Counted from the first letter of the stretch, positions 10,215-23,240 are shown. The stretch: 64,000 nucleotides of DNA from Sympetrum striolatum (GCA_947579665.1 OX388347.1:24172562-24236561); one strand, 5' to 3'. The notes: generated by a model from the sequence alone, not told the origin. A program made the numbers and translations.

Positions 10215-13200
10215 CAAGTAGTAGGTAGTAGGTATAGTAAGTGCAGAAAGATCTTATGTAAGTGTATATCTATAGTAAGTGTTATTTTTTTATTACCTCA
10301 ATGGCTTTCCACAAGGTAACGCCTGAACACCTAGATTTAATTCGAGGTATACATATATACCCACAGTAAATCGATATATGGGAATGCTTTTCTTACCTAA
10401 TGTTTTTCATTCGTTTAAGATACAGTATTATGATTTCCTCTTTCATGTATTTGATCCGAATCAAATTTTAAACTTTCTCGGCGTTACCTCTACTACGGCG
10501 TTATTACCACTTCTAGAACCAATGCTCATCCAAAGCAATATGTATCTCATAAGCATCGTTCCAATGCAAAATTCATACTAGGTCTTAAATCTGCGAATCC
10601 CAAGTTAAGAGGCCATCTTCTTTGGTTTGGAATTATGATTTATGATGATGAGTTCAAATCACACAAAGAACTCCAAAAACTTTATATCTATAAGTTACTA
10701 CTTATTTCATTGGTTCAGTTTTGATTAGATGTTCCCAAGTTACTTCAAATATTAAAAGTTTTATCATCTACAACATCAGCGACCCCTTCCAGCCCTACTT
10801 TAATTTCCATTGTTCATCGGAAGCATTCATCTGCCAAAGCGTCCTCAAATTCCTCCCTTTTCACCGCTATTGACTTCATTTATGCTATTCGTACCCTGCT
10901 CCTAAAGCATGTCTACTGCTTTATAATATGGCACCGTCGCCCATTCTTAACTCCTTCACTTTCTAAGCCCTCTCTCCCTCTTCAAACTTCTTCCACTAAC
11001 AACATCCAACCCCTGCAACCCCTTTCGGACGAGAATTCCACGACCATCACCTCCCCTTTCCCTGGAAGCTTGTCTTAATTCGGACGGTAAGTTTGGAAAC
11101 TCGCTGAAATTTATTCAATGCTCATATTGTCTTCACCGTCAAAAATGTTTCAGAGTTAAAACGGTGATCAAGTTAAGCCTTGTTTAATATTCCTGCCTCG
11201 TAAATTTATTTCAAAAGAGTAGAGCCTGGAGCAAGAAGTGAGGGTGTTGAATCCTCGTCAGAGATACTTTATGAAATGAGTTGCAAGTACGTGGGTTTTG
11301 TGATATTGTGAATAAAATGTATTTATGCGCCGAGGTTATTTATGAGAACATTAACGTAAAAGAATGGAGTAGTCAAAATGCGAGGGTGTGCGATGAGGAA
11401 GTCTCATGGCGAGAGTTTATTATGACGAGTATCAAATTAATGTAGACTTAGGTAACTCATGCTATAGGTACGTATCTAGGTATCAGGAATCTTCGTATTA
11501 CTACAGTGAATGTAAAATCCTGGTGTTAGGTAGGTGGTAGGTAACTGAACCCACAGTATATGGTGCTATCTACCGTAAGAATTTTACATTTCTCCTGCTC
11601 GGCGATTTTGCGGGAAAATATAAGTTGGGGAACGTTTTGAACGTAGCATTAACAGTCGTACTTAATAATATAAGTTGAAAGTCAAGTAAAGGAAGTCCAT
11701 TATCGAGAGAGCATGATCGAAGAATACGTCAAGTGGGTTTCGAAATTTAAAAGATGACTGAAAGTGGTGAAATAAGATTTTAAAATAAAATAAAAGTTTC
11801 AGGAAACAAGAGCATAAAATTATTATCAAGACATTCTTTTGAAAGGACCTTCATTTTGAATACACTGTTGCGTGAAAGGGAGTCCTTAGAATTAGGCAAA
11901 TAAAAAAGGTTCGGCGTCGAAGGTATGGAAACGTGGTTCCTGAGAATGATATCAATTATTTTATTTAAGCAGATTAAAAAGAGAATGAAATGTTAAAATA
12001 CTGAAGGGAATACATGCGGAGAGGAGTTGAAAGACACGAAAGACAGAAAGGGTAATCCATCCTATGAGTAAGGACTTGTTAGAAATCATGATAAATGGCG
12101 AAATAGAAAGGAAGTTAGAGGCTCGGGAAGAGATATATAGGGGACATCAAAATCTTTATTCATCTTCGTGATATCGGATTGGAAGATACAGCATTAGACA
12201 GAAGAAAATTATGACAAAGTTAGCTGTGCATCTATTACATTGCGTAAAGTCAAATACGAAACCTCAACAGATTAATAAACTATGATAGTAATTTAATGAT
12301 TATTGAAAAATCAATCAGTTGAGCTCAATTCCATGCACCAAAAATGCCGTTTTCTTCGATTCCAATTGCCTTTACGTTGTATATTTTATTATTATTTTAA
12401 TAATTCATTCCAATTTATTGGCAACGACAGAGAAGGATTTCAGTGCGGGAATGAAGTTAAAAGATGAATACATCCATATTTTTATATTTGAGAAAGAAAA
12501 AACTGCTAATTGAGGATCACTATTTGCTCCCATGTAAAAACAACACTGCTGATAATTAAGAATGATTATTTAGATATTATGGAATAATATTGCTTAGTTG
12601 TGTATCAAATAAATTCATACTATTAGTTCGTAATTTATATGACATTGTAATATTCTAAGTAAAAAGTGTAGTTACCGTCAATTATCGGGAAAAATTCGAA
12701 GAGGGTCTTCATTAAGCTTTTCTCTTAGGATCCGATAAAGAGAAATGTTCGGATTGATCCTAATCTCCTTAAGACCTCATTTATCTATTGGAGGCCTTAT
12801 CTGTTCGAGTCTTCCCTCGGGAATTCCATTCTGTCCCACTTGGCCTGTTAGTCGGCAAGAAAATCACTTTCGGTTTCCTAGATCCCGCCTGGGGAGCGTG
12901 TGCAATCACTATGGATGAAGGTGAGCTTAGCGGTTTGCCGTGACTAACTAACAGGAAGAGGGAGGGGCCACACACGGGAGACTCGGAATTTCGATCCAAG
13001 ATTTCTTACTGATTATATCGATTTAAAGTCTTTCACCAAACACCTTTATTTCGTTCGTAATTAAGTTCTTATATCAAAGAATCGAAAGATTAGATTAGAA
13101 AAAGAAGTTTCTTCCTTATTATCATGGTTATGGAATTAATGGTATTTTAATCTCAAAAAAGCTTCCAATTGTTCTATTACTAGCTTACTATGTTTAACTT

Positions 13201-13719
13201 TAAATTATTTTATTTTTATGGTGCCTTAATATCTTCCTCGCGTAGAAACATAGATCGCAAAATAAACATATGTGGCAAGGGTATAAATTTTTTTCTCTTT
13301 CTATCATACTCTACGTCTTTAACTTAAGATTTTTTTCTGGTAAAGACATACAAAACTTTGCGACGAACTCTGAGGAAATATTAAAGGAGCTCAGTCGACA
13401 GCTATTGACAATAACATGCACGTTATATTATCAAGTGATACTCGTGAAAAGCTATTCGTAAAATTTTGAGTTTAAAAAAGAGCAAAAATTTCAAATGTAC
13501 GCATCATAACAGTTTTCAGAGGCCGATTGCTTGGCTTAATTAGCTTGTATATGCATGTAAAGTTTCCAAGATTTTACTCTATATCTGTTTTGAGAATAGT
13601 ACTTATTCACAAAATTAGCATTTATACGATTTTTAAGTAGATAAATAAAATAATGTGCTTTATAATTATTGAAAATATTAATTGATATTAAATCAGATAT
13701 ATGAGGATCCTAAATCCGC
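10215..13719. other. Long non-coding AT-rich stretch
   Basis: About 3.5 kb with no credible reading frame (longest about 70 codons) and no repeat of note beyond short GTAGG/TAGG runs at 10216-10235 and 11465-11545. The 12780-13000 segment is GC-richer and has a 72-codon minus-strand frame without recognisable features. Confidence 0.45.
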
Positions 13720-14330
13720 TTAAAAATCCTCATGAAATGGCTGGGAATAGTTATCTTATGCCATCAATGGGTACGTTTGCCTCTTCCTCCGAATGGCAGC
13801 GCTGTGTTGTCTTCAAGGAATCAGGGCGCTCAACTTGAGGGTTTCCATCTTACTCGGAGTTCGCAACTCTTGGCAAAATGCGTCAGTCATTCTAGTTTTG
13901 AGGATCTTTCCAAGTTGGCGCGTGCCGTCTTCGCCCCTCTGTAATGACCCGCCAAGCGTCCCTTTTTTCTCACGCCTCGGCCCCTCAGTTGGACTCCGAC
14001 CTTAGAAGTTAACTTTCTCCAAGGTCGAGATGCCGAAGTTTCACCGAGAGATTGGGTCACCCGGGATGGAGTGAGGAAGGTAAAGGGAGATGTTATGGGG
14101 AGGCCAGATAGCCACTCTCTCTTTCGGGGGTGGGAATCGGCGCGTTTATTCTCTAAGTGGATCATGTGTAAGTGGTCGCACGCGTGCTTGTGGAGTGAGG
14201 AGTTTGGAGGGAGGGATTCCGATTCACATGTGTACGAGTGATACGAGCTGTTGATGTGCACATCCCCTACTGGGAATGCTTCGTACTACGAGCGCAAACA
14301 AGGATGATGCATTTCGCTCGTTCCTTAGAC
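13720..14330. other. GC-richer block
   Basis: CpG-containing sequence with overlapping frames on both strands (70 codons plus at 13732-13944, 124 codons minus at 13887-14261). None has a recognisable domain. A gene fragment cannot be excluded, but nothing supports one. Confidence 0.4.
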
Positions 14331-15440
14331 TACCATCGTTTTGAAAGATACTTCAGCTTCTGTTCTATTCGTTAGGATCAAAAAGGTTGAATTTATAGTC
14401 TATGTGCATTGGAGATTAGACATAAGACCCTACTATTTATGATATAAAACTATAAATGCGTATGCTTAACTAGAGATTTTTATCGGGGTGACCAAGGTAG
14501 ACCTCGAATACTCTTGAAACTGTAAACAAACATTTTAGTGGAAAAAATACTGAGATTGCTTATTCTTTGACTAAGAAATGTGAGTGATGAGGATATTCAA
14601 AAGTTGAATAGTTAAAATCAAACATAATCAGAATTGATCAAAAGAAATGCTTGCAGCGAATCCTTCTTGATCTTTTATTACAGTATAAAAATTATTAACA
14701 GATATGCAAATAAATTCGAATAAATACAACCAATAAAAATTACAAGTATATCTAGAAAGAATTCATTAAAATAATCTTGCATATATTTAGAATATAGTTA
14801 AAATAAGGGGAACTATATCGGGATTATGAACTGCTCTTTATACAACTGAGATAATTGAAATTGAAATAATAAATTAAGTCAATTAAATCTAAGGAATTGA
14901 CTGGTCCAGAGTGGCCATGTAGTTTAGATTTAATCTTATTTATAACTTAAACAAACCTATTTATAATATTTATAATTGTTTCTTTGACCTGCACTGGTAA
15001 TTAAAATGATGTTTAAAGCAAGCAATAGTAGAACCATATTGCAGTGTGATATTACATTTTCCAGTGAAATTAGCTTACCAACTTATCTGAAGATGAAGTG
15101 ACTTCGATTTAGCGAAATTGAGTGCAATATTTAAACTCTATTCTAATATTTAAAGCTCTCTCAATTTGGAACTTAACGTTAAAACCAAGAAAGTTCAAGC
15201 AACAAAATATTTTTTAATTTTGTACAGACCAGGACTTAACCTTAGTCGTAATTCTTAAAACCAGTTTCACCATAAATTATAATACTGTTGGTTATAGTTA
15301 AAGTGGAGATTAAAGTTAAATTCCTTAATAACTATGCGTTATAATAGAGGGCTAAGGAGTCTGTACAGCGTTTTGTTGCAATCGCAACTGAGAAATCAAC
15401 ATTATCCCCAATCTTATGCAACCCGATATACTCATTCCCA
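14331..15440. other. AT-rich stretch with degenerate TTAA-type repeats
   Basis: From about 14870 to 15325 the words ATTAAATCTAA, TTAGATTTAAT, AACTTAA, GTTAAA and TTAAAGTTAAA recur in both orientations. ATTAAATCTAA at 14882-14892 is the exact reverse complement of TTAGATTTAAT at 14934-14944. This looks like an old, decayed inverted-repeat element, but its ends cannot be placed and no family was recognised. Confidence 0.3.
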
Positions 15441-15529
15441 CAAATGGAGATGGTACAATACGAACCCATTGAAATTCTTATTCATTATGGTTTTTTCATC
15501 GTTGACCATCACGCATTCGCGTTGACAAT

Positions 15530-15760
15530 ACTCAACATAAGATCCAGGCGACTGCGGAGGGACGGAAGGCGTCGGTCGGCGGGAGGGTTCTCCGCCGACG
15601 CCGAGCGCCGTTCAGCGCTCTCTCGGGTAGCAATCACAACGCGATGTGTGTTTGTTTGTGAAAGTGTGTGTGCACCAATCGGGTGGAGGGGTGGAAGAGG
15701 AGACACTCAGTTGTACATTCCGAGGCTAACCGTACGATGAACTTGCGAATTTCTGAACAC
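15530..15760 (+). promoter_or_regulatory. CpG-dense promoter candidate with initiator-like site
   Basis: About 15 CpG dinucleotides fall within roughly 80 bp at 15541-15621, the highest density in the window. Two GC-rich stem-loops lie here: 15568-15602 (11-bp stem with a 4-base bulge) and 15603-15620 (6-bp perfect stem). A GT-rich run follows at about 15644-15673, then CCAAT at 15675-15679. An arthropod-type initiator TCAGTT lies at 15707-15712. A possible 5' splice site, AAA followed by GTAAGG, begins at 15981. No TATA box was seen at the expected distance. The order fits a plus-strand transcription start with a non-coding first exon, but this is inference. The overlapping 98- and 65-codon frames are not recognisable proteins. 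Confidence 0.35.
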
Positions 15761-17307
15761 TACTCGGTTTAAGGCCCGTTAACGAACGAGGATTATGGTA
15801 GCCGATAAAGGCGAAATTTTGCATCGATTGATGGGACGTGTTCGATTAGATCGTAATCAATCATGCTTAAGAACTTTGTTGTCCGTACGCTCGTACGTTT
15901 GAACGATGCACTATATTTCGATCTCTCCGATAAACTTCTGTTGCAGTGGATTGAGTCGTATTAAAATCTTGAATACAAAAGTAAGGTGTTCATTTTAAAT
16001 TCTTCCAATACATGTGCAGATTAAATTAAAGTTAATAATAAGTTAATCATATTACCAGGACTAATTTCTTATTTTAGATATAAAAGGACTAAGCTCTCCA
16101 TGATTTCAACAGAAAACAAACGGCATTTGTTCTGCAAAAAATGTTAGGATATATTGATTGAGTAATAATTAAGATATGACTTCAGTTCTTGTTTGATTTT
16201 CTTATTTATTGATATATTATGGTTTCTCCTAACATCTTCAAGCCTGACCTTAGGTTTGCATGCATTGTATGCCTGCTGATAAGTGTTTTATTGCTGAATT
16301 AGAAAAGGAAATGCACAATGCTATATGTATTTTAAATAATTACTAAATCAAATGAGTGAAAGATTTATATAAGCTTCAGAACGCAAGAAATCATTTTTTA
16401 GAGCATTGAAACTTAAAATTTAAACTTAAAGCTTTTTTTATTTAATAAATTCAGAGAATGTTTATTCTTGTAGGATAATGTTGAAGTCTTGCGTCCTACA
16501 TGTAAGGTATGCTGTTCTCAAACTATGATTTATATTTCAGAAATAGATGCTAGAACTATTCATTTCAAGTATTAATGCAGCATTTTTAAGATGCGCAAAG
16601 GTGATTGATTGGAAAAGTAGAGTCATGGTGCATGCATAAATTACCCCACACGCCGAAAGACGACATATATCCATAGATGTTCATTCCATTCAACTCATTT
16701 TCTCCTCATTTGCATACCTATATGCTCATAATTAACAATATGGTAACTCAGATTATTTGAAAAATTTATTTTTCATTTTTTTAAATTCATTTTTTTCTTA
16801 TTGTCTTTGTCCAGTCTCATATAAAATCTATGTTTTTGATTATTTCATTCATTCTCTACCAAATGTATTTAATCATTTTATTATAATTGAAATATTTTTA
16901 AGTTTTATCTTTTTTATACTAAAATTCTTGAAATTTGGAATTAGTGTCTTTTGTGAAGATATCGTATTTGATTTGATTTCTTGCAGTGAATGTATATTTT
17001 TCCCCTGTCTCTTTTGCATAATTTTTATCTATTCTCTGCTTGTCTTTCATAACACTTTTCATTCTCCTTCTTCACAAAATATAGTTTTCTATCTGTAGGT
17101 TTCGCAGGTATTTCACACTCCCATTCTTGTAAGTGTTTTCCTGCAGTGTAAACTTTTCCTGAGCCCTCAGATTAGATTTTTAAATCCACATACTAGTTGT
17201 CTTCGTGTACTTTTGCAAACTATCTCTTGCTTTCTGTTTCGCATATGACGATGGGTTAGATGTAAGAAGAGAATTTCTAGCCTCAATCTCTCCCGAATAA
17301 AGGGCAT
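15761..17307. other. Non-coding stretch, increasingly T-rich
   Basis: The 113-codon frame at 16757-17098 is a Phe/Ile/Leu/Ser-rich translation of T-rich DNA and is taken as chance. No RNA gene or repeat was recognised. Confidence 0.45.
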
Positions 17308-17326
17308 TTATTATTATTATTATTAA
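17308..17326 (+). repeat. (TTA)n short microsatellite
   Basis: Six uninterrupted TTA-type units in otherwise plain sequence. Confidence 0.8.
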
Positions 17327-17700
17327 TTTTATTATGGGCGGTGTACAGGATGTCAAAATAACTCTAATATAATTTCGCTATAAGATCCTTCATTGTCGTT
17401 TATCATAGATGACAGCGGAATTATTTATAGGGAATTGTTTCATCCTCATTATATCTGACATGTTTACTGATACAGTAATTCCAAAAACTTGTATTTTAAT
17501 TTTTTCAAGTCTTTATGCAATGTAAATCATTTTCTTATTCCAAATTCTGGAAACGTCATACAATATGACAATTAACAATTTTAGGATTCTTTTAGCTCCC
17601 TTTCATCCGGAATTTCTGATTAATTTCATTCATTCCTTATTTCCTCCAACTTGAACTCCGACACCGCCATTCATTCGTATTATCAGAATAAATTCATTCC
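17327..17700. other. Non-coding AT-rich stretch
   Basis: No identifiable feature. Confidence 0.45.
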
Positions 17701-18360
17701 AGTTAACGCCCACTCGAAGATGAAGAGGAAAATGAGAACAATTCGCCGACAAAAAGACGGGTTGCTTTGATTTACGCGATCCGGACGTTTAATAAAAATA
17801 TTGATATTTACCGCCGCGTTCTTCCGTCTAATTATCCAGCCGCCCTTTTACAAATGGGACGACAAATCACGCCGCCATTGGAGCAATAAAAATGAAGGGG
17901 GGAAGCGCGTCTTGCGGGCTGAGGATCATCTCTCGACAAACCCACTCCACCGTAAAACACCTGCGAATCCGAGAGAGGGTTTTTAATCCTTTTTCGAGTG
18001 CAAGGGAACGGAAGTGCCTCTCTTTTCCTTCCTGAAATGCGGTTGGAGCGGATGCTGTATTTTTCAGCGGCTGGTAAAACTGCCAGAAATTCCGAAACAA
18101 AAGAGCATCGCGTGTTTTCCGCTGCGAAAAATCCCCTCTCTCGCTCTGTGTGGGTGCTTTCATTTCACGTTTTGTGGAAAGAATGCGAATGTCTCCCGAA
18201 GAACCGAATTCCGGGACATTTCGCGAGCGGAAAGATGTGCCGTCGTTTTTGGTGCCGTTCTCGCTAGAGTGAGAGAGGGACTCAAAAAATCTTCTTTATC
18301 CCCGTGACAGACGTGTATAATTAATGAAGTTTTTCCGCCTTTCGCCCTGAGATGCTTCCT
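17701..18360. other. GC- and CpG-richer block, not low-complexity
   Basis: Unlike the pyrimidine tracts, this block has balanced strands and varied sequence with frequent CpG. It includes a CCAAT-like word on the minus strand near 17878. Frames of 61-98 codons overlap on both strands and none is recognised. A regulatory or conserved non-coding role is possible but not shown. Confidence 0.35.
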
Positions 18361-18804
18361 GCTACCATTTCCTGACGACTGGAATATTTTCTGTTGTCTT
18401 CTGGTACGTGAGGGAGAAAATTGTACTATTAACTTTTGAGTCAGTCATGCTCATGATTGTAACCTAAAAGTGGAACTAGTTTGATTTTTCAAGTTGCCTA
18501 CTTCGCTATTACTTTTCGAAAAGACGAATAATCCTAGTGAAAAGAACTGATATAGTTAAAAGATGTATATCAAGAGTGTAAGCAGTTTTCCGTGAGGAAA
18601 ATTCTCATCCGAATAAAATCAGTGTTTTTACTTTGAGCATCTTGTTAGAATAGAAATTAGCTTTCCTATCCTGAAGATAAAACATTTATTGTTTGATATT
18701 TACAGCGTTAACTAATTCTGGCTGTTATCCTAAGTAAAGCTTTCATAGTAGGAAATGTCTTAGATATTTAATTGTTGAATTATCATTCAATACTTAATTA
18801 TGAT
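18361..18804. other. Non-coding AT-rich stretch
   Basis: Nothing identifiable was seen. Confidence 0.45.
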
Positions 18805-18848
18805 ACTTCTATATTCTATAGTTCTATTGAACTATAGAATATAGAAGT
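18805..18848. repeat. Perfect 20-bp hairpin with 4-base loop
   Basis: Bases 18805-18824 and 18829-18848 are exact reverse complements, separated only by TATT. The arms are AT-rich and contain CTATAG. A perfect stem of this length is rare by chance and could form a cruciform in DNA or a strong RNA hairpin. It may be a palindromic mutation product, a tiny foldback element or a small-RNA precursor. Confidence 0.7.
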
Positions 18849-19600
18849 TTTAAGATTCATAGCTAGGCCCAAAAAATGTAAAGTTTCTATTTCTCCACTA
18901 ATTTTCATTGCTATTTCCTTTTCAGAATGAATGTCGCCCCACGGAATTTCTTATTATAGAATGAACAAGAATGTAAGTAGCGAATCTTTTGCTTATGATT
19001 TATGCATCCTTCTAATCATAGATTTTTTAATTTCCTTCATCATGAATTTTCCAGTCAAATTTTCTCCCTAATGATTTTAGTAACAGTGAGAATACATTTG
19101 GGAACTTACAAGTTCTACACAATGACGAAGATACTGGCCTTGTTAATATTGCAGGATCATTTCTCCTACGCAATGTTCTGTTGATTTTTGTTAAATTCTA
19201 TCATTGCGAAGAAATTCTTGTTATGATTTCATCGAAATATGCGTGGCATCTGACAGAAAACCCGCTTATTTAGGCTTTAAGGTAGAGAAAGCAACAGAAG
19301 TCGGATTGTCAGATCGCTCGCAATGAAAGGATATCAATCGGCAGTGGAGGAAGGGCCGCACGCCTCAAGGGCACGCTCACTACAACTCCACCTTCTCTCC
19401 TTACCTCTCTGGATTATTCAACATTTTTGCGGTCGTGATACACGCATCCAGCCGCAGCATTGCGGCCGAGTCATCATCGTTCTGAGTATAGAGAGGGCCT
19501 TCCTTCCAACTCTCCTTTTCCTCGCAAGTGCGTGACTATCGCCCAACTACCTCACAATGGCGGAGGTCCTCAACGGAAAAACGCATATAATGCTACGATT
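18849..19600. other. Non-coding stretch, mixed composition
   Basis: AT-rich to about 19250, then moderately GC-rich. A 70-codon frame at 19323-19535 has no recognisable features. Confidence 0.45.
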
Positions 19601-19619
19601 ACGGGTAGACCAATCACGG

Positions 19620-19836
19620 GTGCATAGACAACCCTCCCTCGAACCCTCGATGCACAATCCCTTTCAACCCTAGGCACCCCCGCAGAGGGGTGGGGGCAGA
19701 TGGGGCGGACCTTAACCCATTCACCCTCTGTTTAGGAAGTAATAGATGCTCCGCCTCCAAACGGAGGTTTGGGTAGCCACATTGTCGTTCTATGCCCTTC
19801 GGCCGTGAGAATCTATGGCTTTATGCTGCAAAGCAG
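19620..19836. other. Series of four small GC stem-loops
   Basis: Four short perfect stems follow one another: GTGCAT/ATGCAC (19620-19655), CACCCC/GGGGTG with a 6-base loop (19675-19692), CCTCC/GGAGG with loop AAAC (19754-19767), and CTGC/GCAG with loop AAA (19826-19836). The density suggests possible RNA structure, but no known RNA family, polymerase III box or Sm site was recognised. Each stem is short enough to be chance. Confidence 0.2.
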
Positions 19837-19850
19837 TGACCTTATGATAT

Positions 19851-20202
19851 TGATTGATTCCTAGAAATCTTACTTGAAAACGAACTTGGAAAAGTATAAA
19901 TGTTCGGGGTGCAATTCCTCAAAAAAGAAGGAAAATTATATAATTATAAATGTTTCATATTCATGTTCTATTACGAAGAAAGCACATTATCACTTGGGAA
20001 AAGGAAGAAAAATTGGAATTCTTATTTGAATACATCCTCTGTACTAAAACTGCAAATTGGCTAGGCATGGTGTTTAACTAAATGCCTGCTTGTGCCGAGT
20101 AACTTCAACGGCTGTTTTTTACGGCATTCTGAATACGTCTCCTTAAAATGAATAGCTTTTATTGGAACAGATGAAATATATAAAAAAGTTAAACCAAAAG
20201 AA
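19851..20202. other. Non-coding AT-rich stretch
   Basis: Nothing identifiable was seen. Confidence 0.45.
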
Positions 20203-20228
20203 ATATATATATATATATATATATATAT
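20203..20228. repeat. (AT)13 microsatellite
   Basis: Thirteen uninterrupted AT units. The run is self-complementary and a likely site of length variation. Confidence 0.9.
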
Positions 20229-21280
20229 CAATGGGAATTGCGCAGTTCGCTTAAGTTAGGCGATTTCGATATTTTAAGCCAACTTGAATGTATTATAAAA
20301 ATCCAAAGCATTTTATATTGTGAGTTGAATATATTCTGAAAATTGAGGTGAAATATTGTAAAATGAAACTGATTTGGATGCACTGCTGACTCTTTTCCGT
20401 TTATATTAATGTAATAAAATCTCATTTAGCCAAATTTAAAGTAATCGACTTTGCTGTCTCATCAGAAACCTTCGTGATCCTGTGAAAAGCTCGTTTTGCG
20501 TAAATGTTTCCGTAGACAACTCCAGTTGTCTTACCTCACTTTTACAATTGTCTCTAGACTCTAAATCAGTCTATTATTTTACATTCATGTAGGAACGGCT
20601 CAAAGCATTTACGGAAATATTAATCGGGGCCATGACTGGTAATTTTTTAACCAAAGTCCTACAATATAAATGACAAATGTTGTTCATAATCAGAATGCTA
20701 TTGTGTACTTTAGTAATTAAATTTATAGTGATGAAATACTTGCTTCTGGGATTAATCTCGAATTGAAAGAATTGGAAATGGAAAACTGCAGTCTAACTCA
20801 GTTGCATTTCAAGAACTAACCAATCGAAAATATTTTCAAGAAACTCAATATCAGAATTTCAAGCCTTCAATGATTATGATTTTACGTATTACCTTACATA
20901 TTTCGCATTGAACCTATATTTAACTCAACATTTGTTCCTCACTTTTGTCTCTCATTTAATCTGATATTATTTTTTATTTTGTGAACCCTCTGTGTGATCA
21001 AATGATGATTTTTGCGAATCACGACCTCTGTCCAAAGAATTTTCCACCCCAAGCGCTTCTTGGCTCACTTGCAGTGTAATTGAACCGACCCTAACTAAAT
21101 TTACTGAATTAACCATAAAACTAATTTAATGATCGCATTTTTTACTCTAAGAAAATCCAAGATACGGAGTATGATATTCTAAGTATGAGTTTGAGATTCT
21201 AGTTTCCTTCATCATGAAATCAGGTTATCAAAATTGATTTTATATAGATTAATAATTTGTATGGTTCGACAAGTTGTGAT
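20229..21280. other. Non-coding AT-rich stretch
   Basis: No repeat, RNA gene or credible frame was seen; the longest frame is 65 codons (20228-20425, minus). Confidence 0.45.
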
Positions 21281-21690
21281 CTCTCTTACGATAGGCCGTC
21301 AACGGCAGGCTCTTATTGCTACGAGGTCTAAGGAGAGGGCATAGGTCAGACGGGAGGAGTGGCTGCTACGTTGATGATGATGATGGGGATAAGAAAAAGA
21401 GAGACAGCATAACGGTTGGCGGCTTATCTGGAGGCTTTTATTAGCATAATCATTGTTATTGCCACGGCAGCGATAAGAAAGTTCCCAAAGTTACTCCCAT
21501 CCAGTCATCCTTAGGCCCGGGGCCCTGTTTGCAGGGGTGCCTACGGAGTCGACTCCTGAATCAGAATTAGAGTTCTGCGGAGAAAATCCACCGTCGCCTT
21601 CCATCCATGATTTTCTCATTTTACCTCCCCGGGGAAGTGATTTATCGACATCGAAGGTCCCATTTCACTCCTTCCTGCAATACCTTCTTT
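21281..21690. other. GC-richer block with a (GAT)n run
   Basis: A purine-rich segment (21310-21420) includes four GAT units at 21373-21385. A C/G-rich segment around 21515-21535 contains CCCGGGG. The 84-codon frame at 21537-21791 has no recognisable features. Confidence 0.4.
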
Positions 21691-22970
21691 ACATTTTTCT
21701 CATTTTTTCCTCTTTTTTCGATCATATATCGTTATTCCGTTGCGCCAAACGAAGATTACCCAAAATCATATTTCTCGTATTAGACACATAGTAGCGTATT
21801 AAAAGCTTTTTCACAAATTACAGATAATTATTCTTTATTTAACAATCCTCAGCGAAACTTTGTCTTCTGAAACATTTAAAATAAAAGTTATTCTAGTGAG
21901 TTAATAGCAACTGTAAAGCTGTAAACCAATGATGCCAGGCATTGAATTAACTTTAAATAATTTTACCTAAATTTTGATAAAAATGGTGAAGTAATCGAAG
22001 ATTTTCTGAAAATTCACGCAGGTTTCGTCTAGAACAACTTTTTCACGTTTCCTTTGTTTTTTTTTCCTCGATTTGTGCCGTGTAAAAGAAAAAGACTTCA
22101 TTTACGTGTATGGTAAAATGTTCGTCTTTAAATAAAATGGGATTTGAAGCTTTGATGAAGTAGCATTACGGAATGTTTGATGGCAGAGTTACAACACTTT
22201 CTGTATTTGGTCGGACTTAATTTTACATTGCAGGTCAAGAAATTTCTCCGATGAAGTTCGGAGGAATATTCTATTTTGGTCCTTTTTGACGACATTGGGA
22301 TAACGTGATTTTATTTAAAGTTTAATTTTATAGAGGGTAGCGAGATTTTTTCGATCATATATTATTAAATCGTTTTAAACAATAATTTCCTCTTCGCGGT
22401 CGGAATTATATTAACGTAATTATCGAGAAATTATCTTAATACTTAAAAAGAGATATTTGAATGTAAAGTGAAATAAAATTAAAGGAATTTTTAACTCGAT
22501 AAAGAATCATTGTAGGTTTGAATTAAATTATATAATTGACAAAAAACAAGATTTGATATCTAAGGATCATGTGATAATAAGCCGTATATCTACTTGACTA
22601 GAAGTCTCTCTCCTTTGGTCGTATGTTAATATTTCCCTTCCATAGCTTTCTCAATCCTCAATTCCCATCTGCCGCTATTCTTTCGCAGCCCCTCATCTCT
22701 GGGAGCCCGTCTTTATTTCGTCCATTTTCAGGACTTCCTGTATAGCCGGAGGGTACCTCTCTGGCTTGTGTGTAGCTCTCTACTCCGAAATTACCTTTTG
22801 CTTTTATTTACATTCTCGTGGCGTCGTCTTTTCGTTTTGTTTGTTCTAGAAATGATAACGTATAGTTTTGAGTTTAATGACGGGAAGGTTGAGGCGATGT
22901 TTTAATTCGCCATATTTTATGATCCTTATTAAAAGCGGTGCAAAAATTTGATTAACTCCGGTGAAGTGCT
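21691..22970. other. Non-coding AT-rich stretch
   Basis: No credible gene or repeat. A short CT-richer segment lies at 22600-22800. Confidence 0.45.
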
Positions 22971-23240
22971 AGAGACTTGATTCGGGGGAGAGATGTTTTT
23001 ATTTTAAATTAAAAGCCGACGTGAGGTATTCCGCGAGGGATGTGTTTCCCCCGAATTTGTTTGGTTTAATGAGCTGCCACTCTTGCCAGAAGATGAGCGG
23101 ATTTAATTTTGCCTCCGCAGCGTCGAGATTCATATTTATTTCGCGATAAAATAAGGTGGCTTTTGGACTTTTAATGCTCAAAATGTTCTTGCCTTTTTAT
23201 GGAGAACGCGTGAGGTAATTACGACGCGGTTGATCCATGT
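22971..23240. other. Balanced GC-richer block with a 10-bp inverted repeat
   Basis: ATTCGGGGGA at 22980-22989 is the exact reverse complement of TCCCCCGAAT at 23047-23056. The sequence is varied and CpG-containing, in contrast to its AT-rich flanks, so it could be a conserved non-coding element. No protein frame is recognised. Confidence 0.35.

Noticed and set aside
10216..11545. TAGG/GTAGG runs as telomere-like repeat
   Set aside because: The units are irregular and too few; they do not form a TTAGG array.
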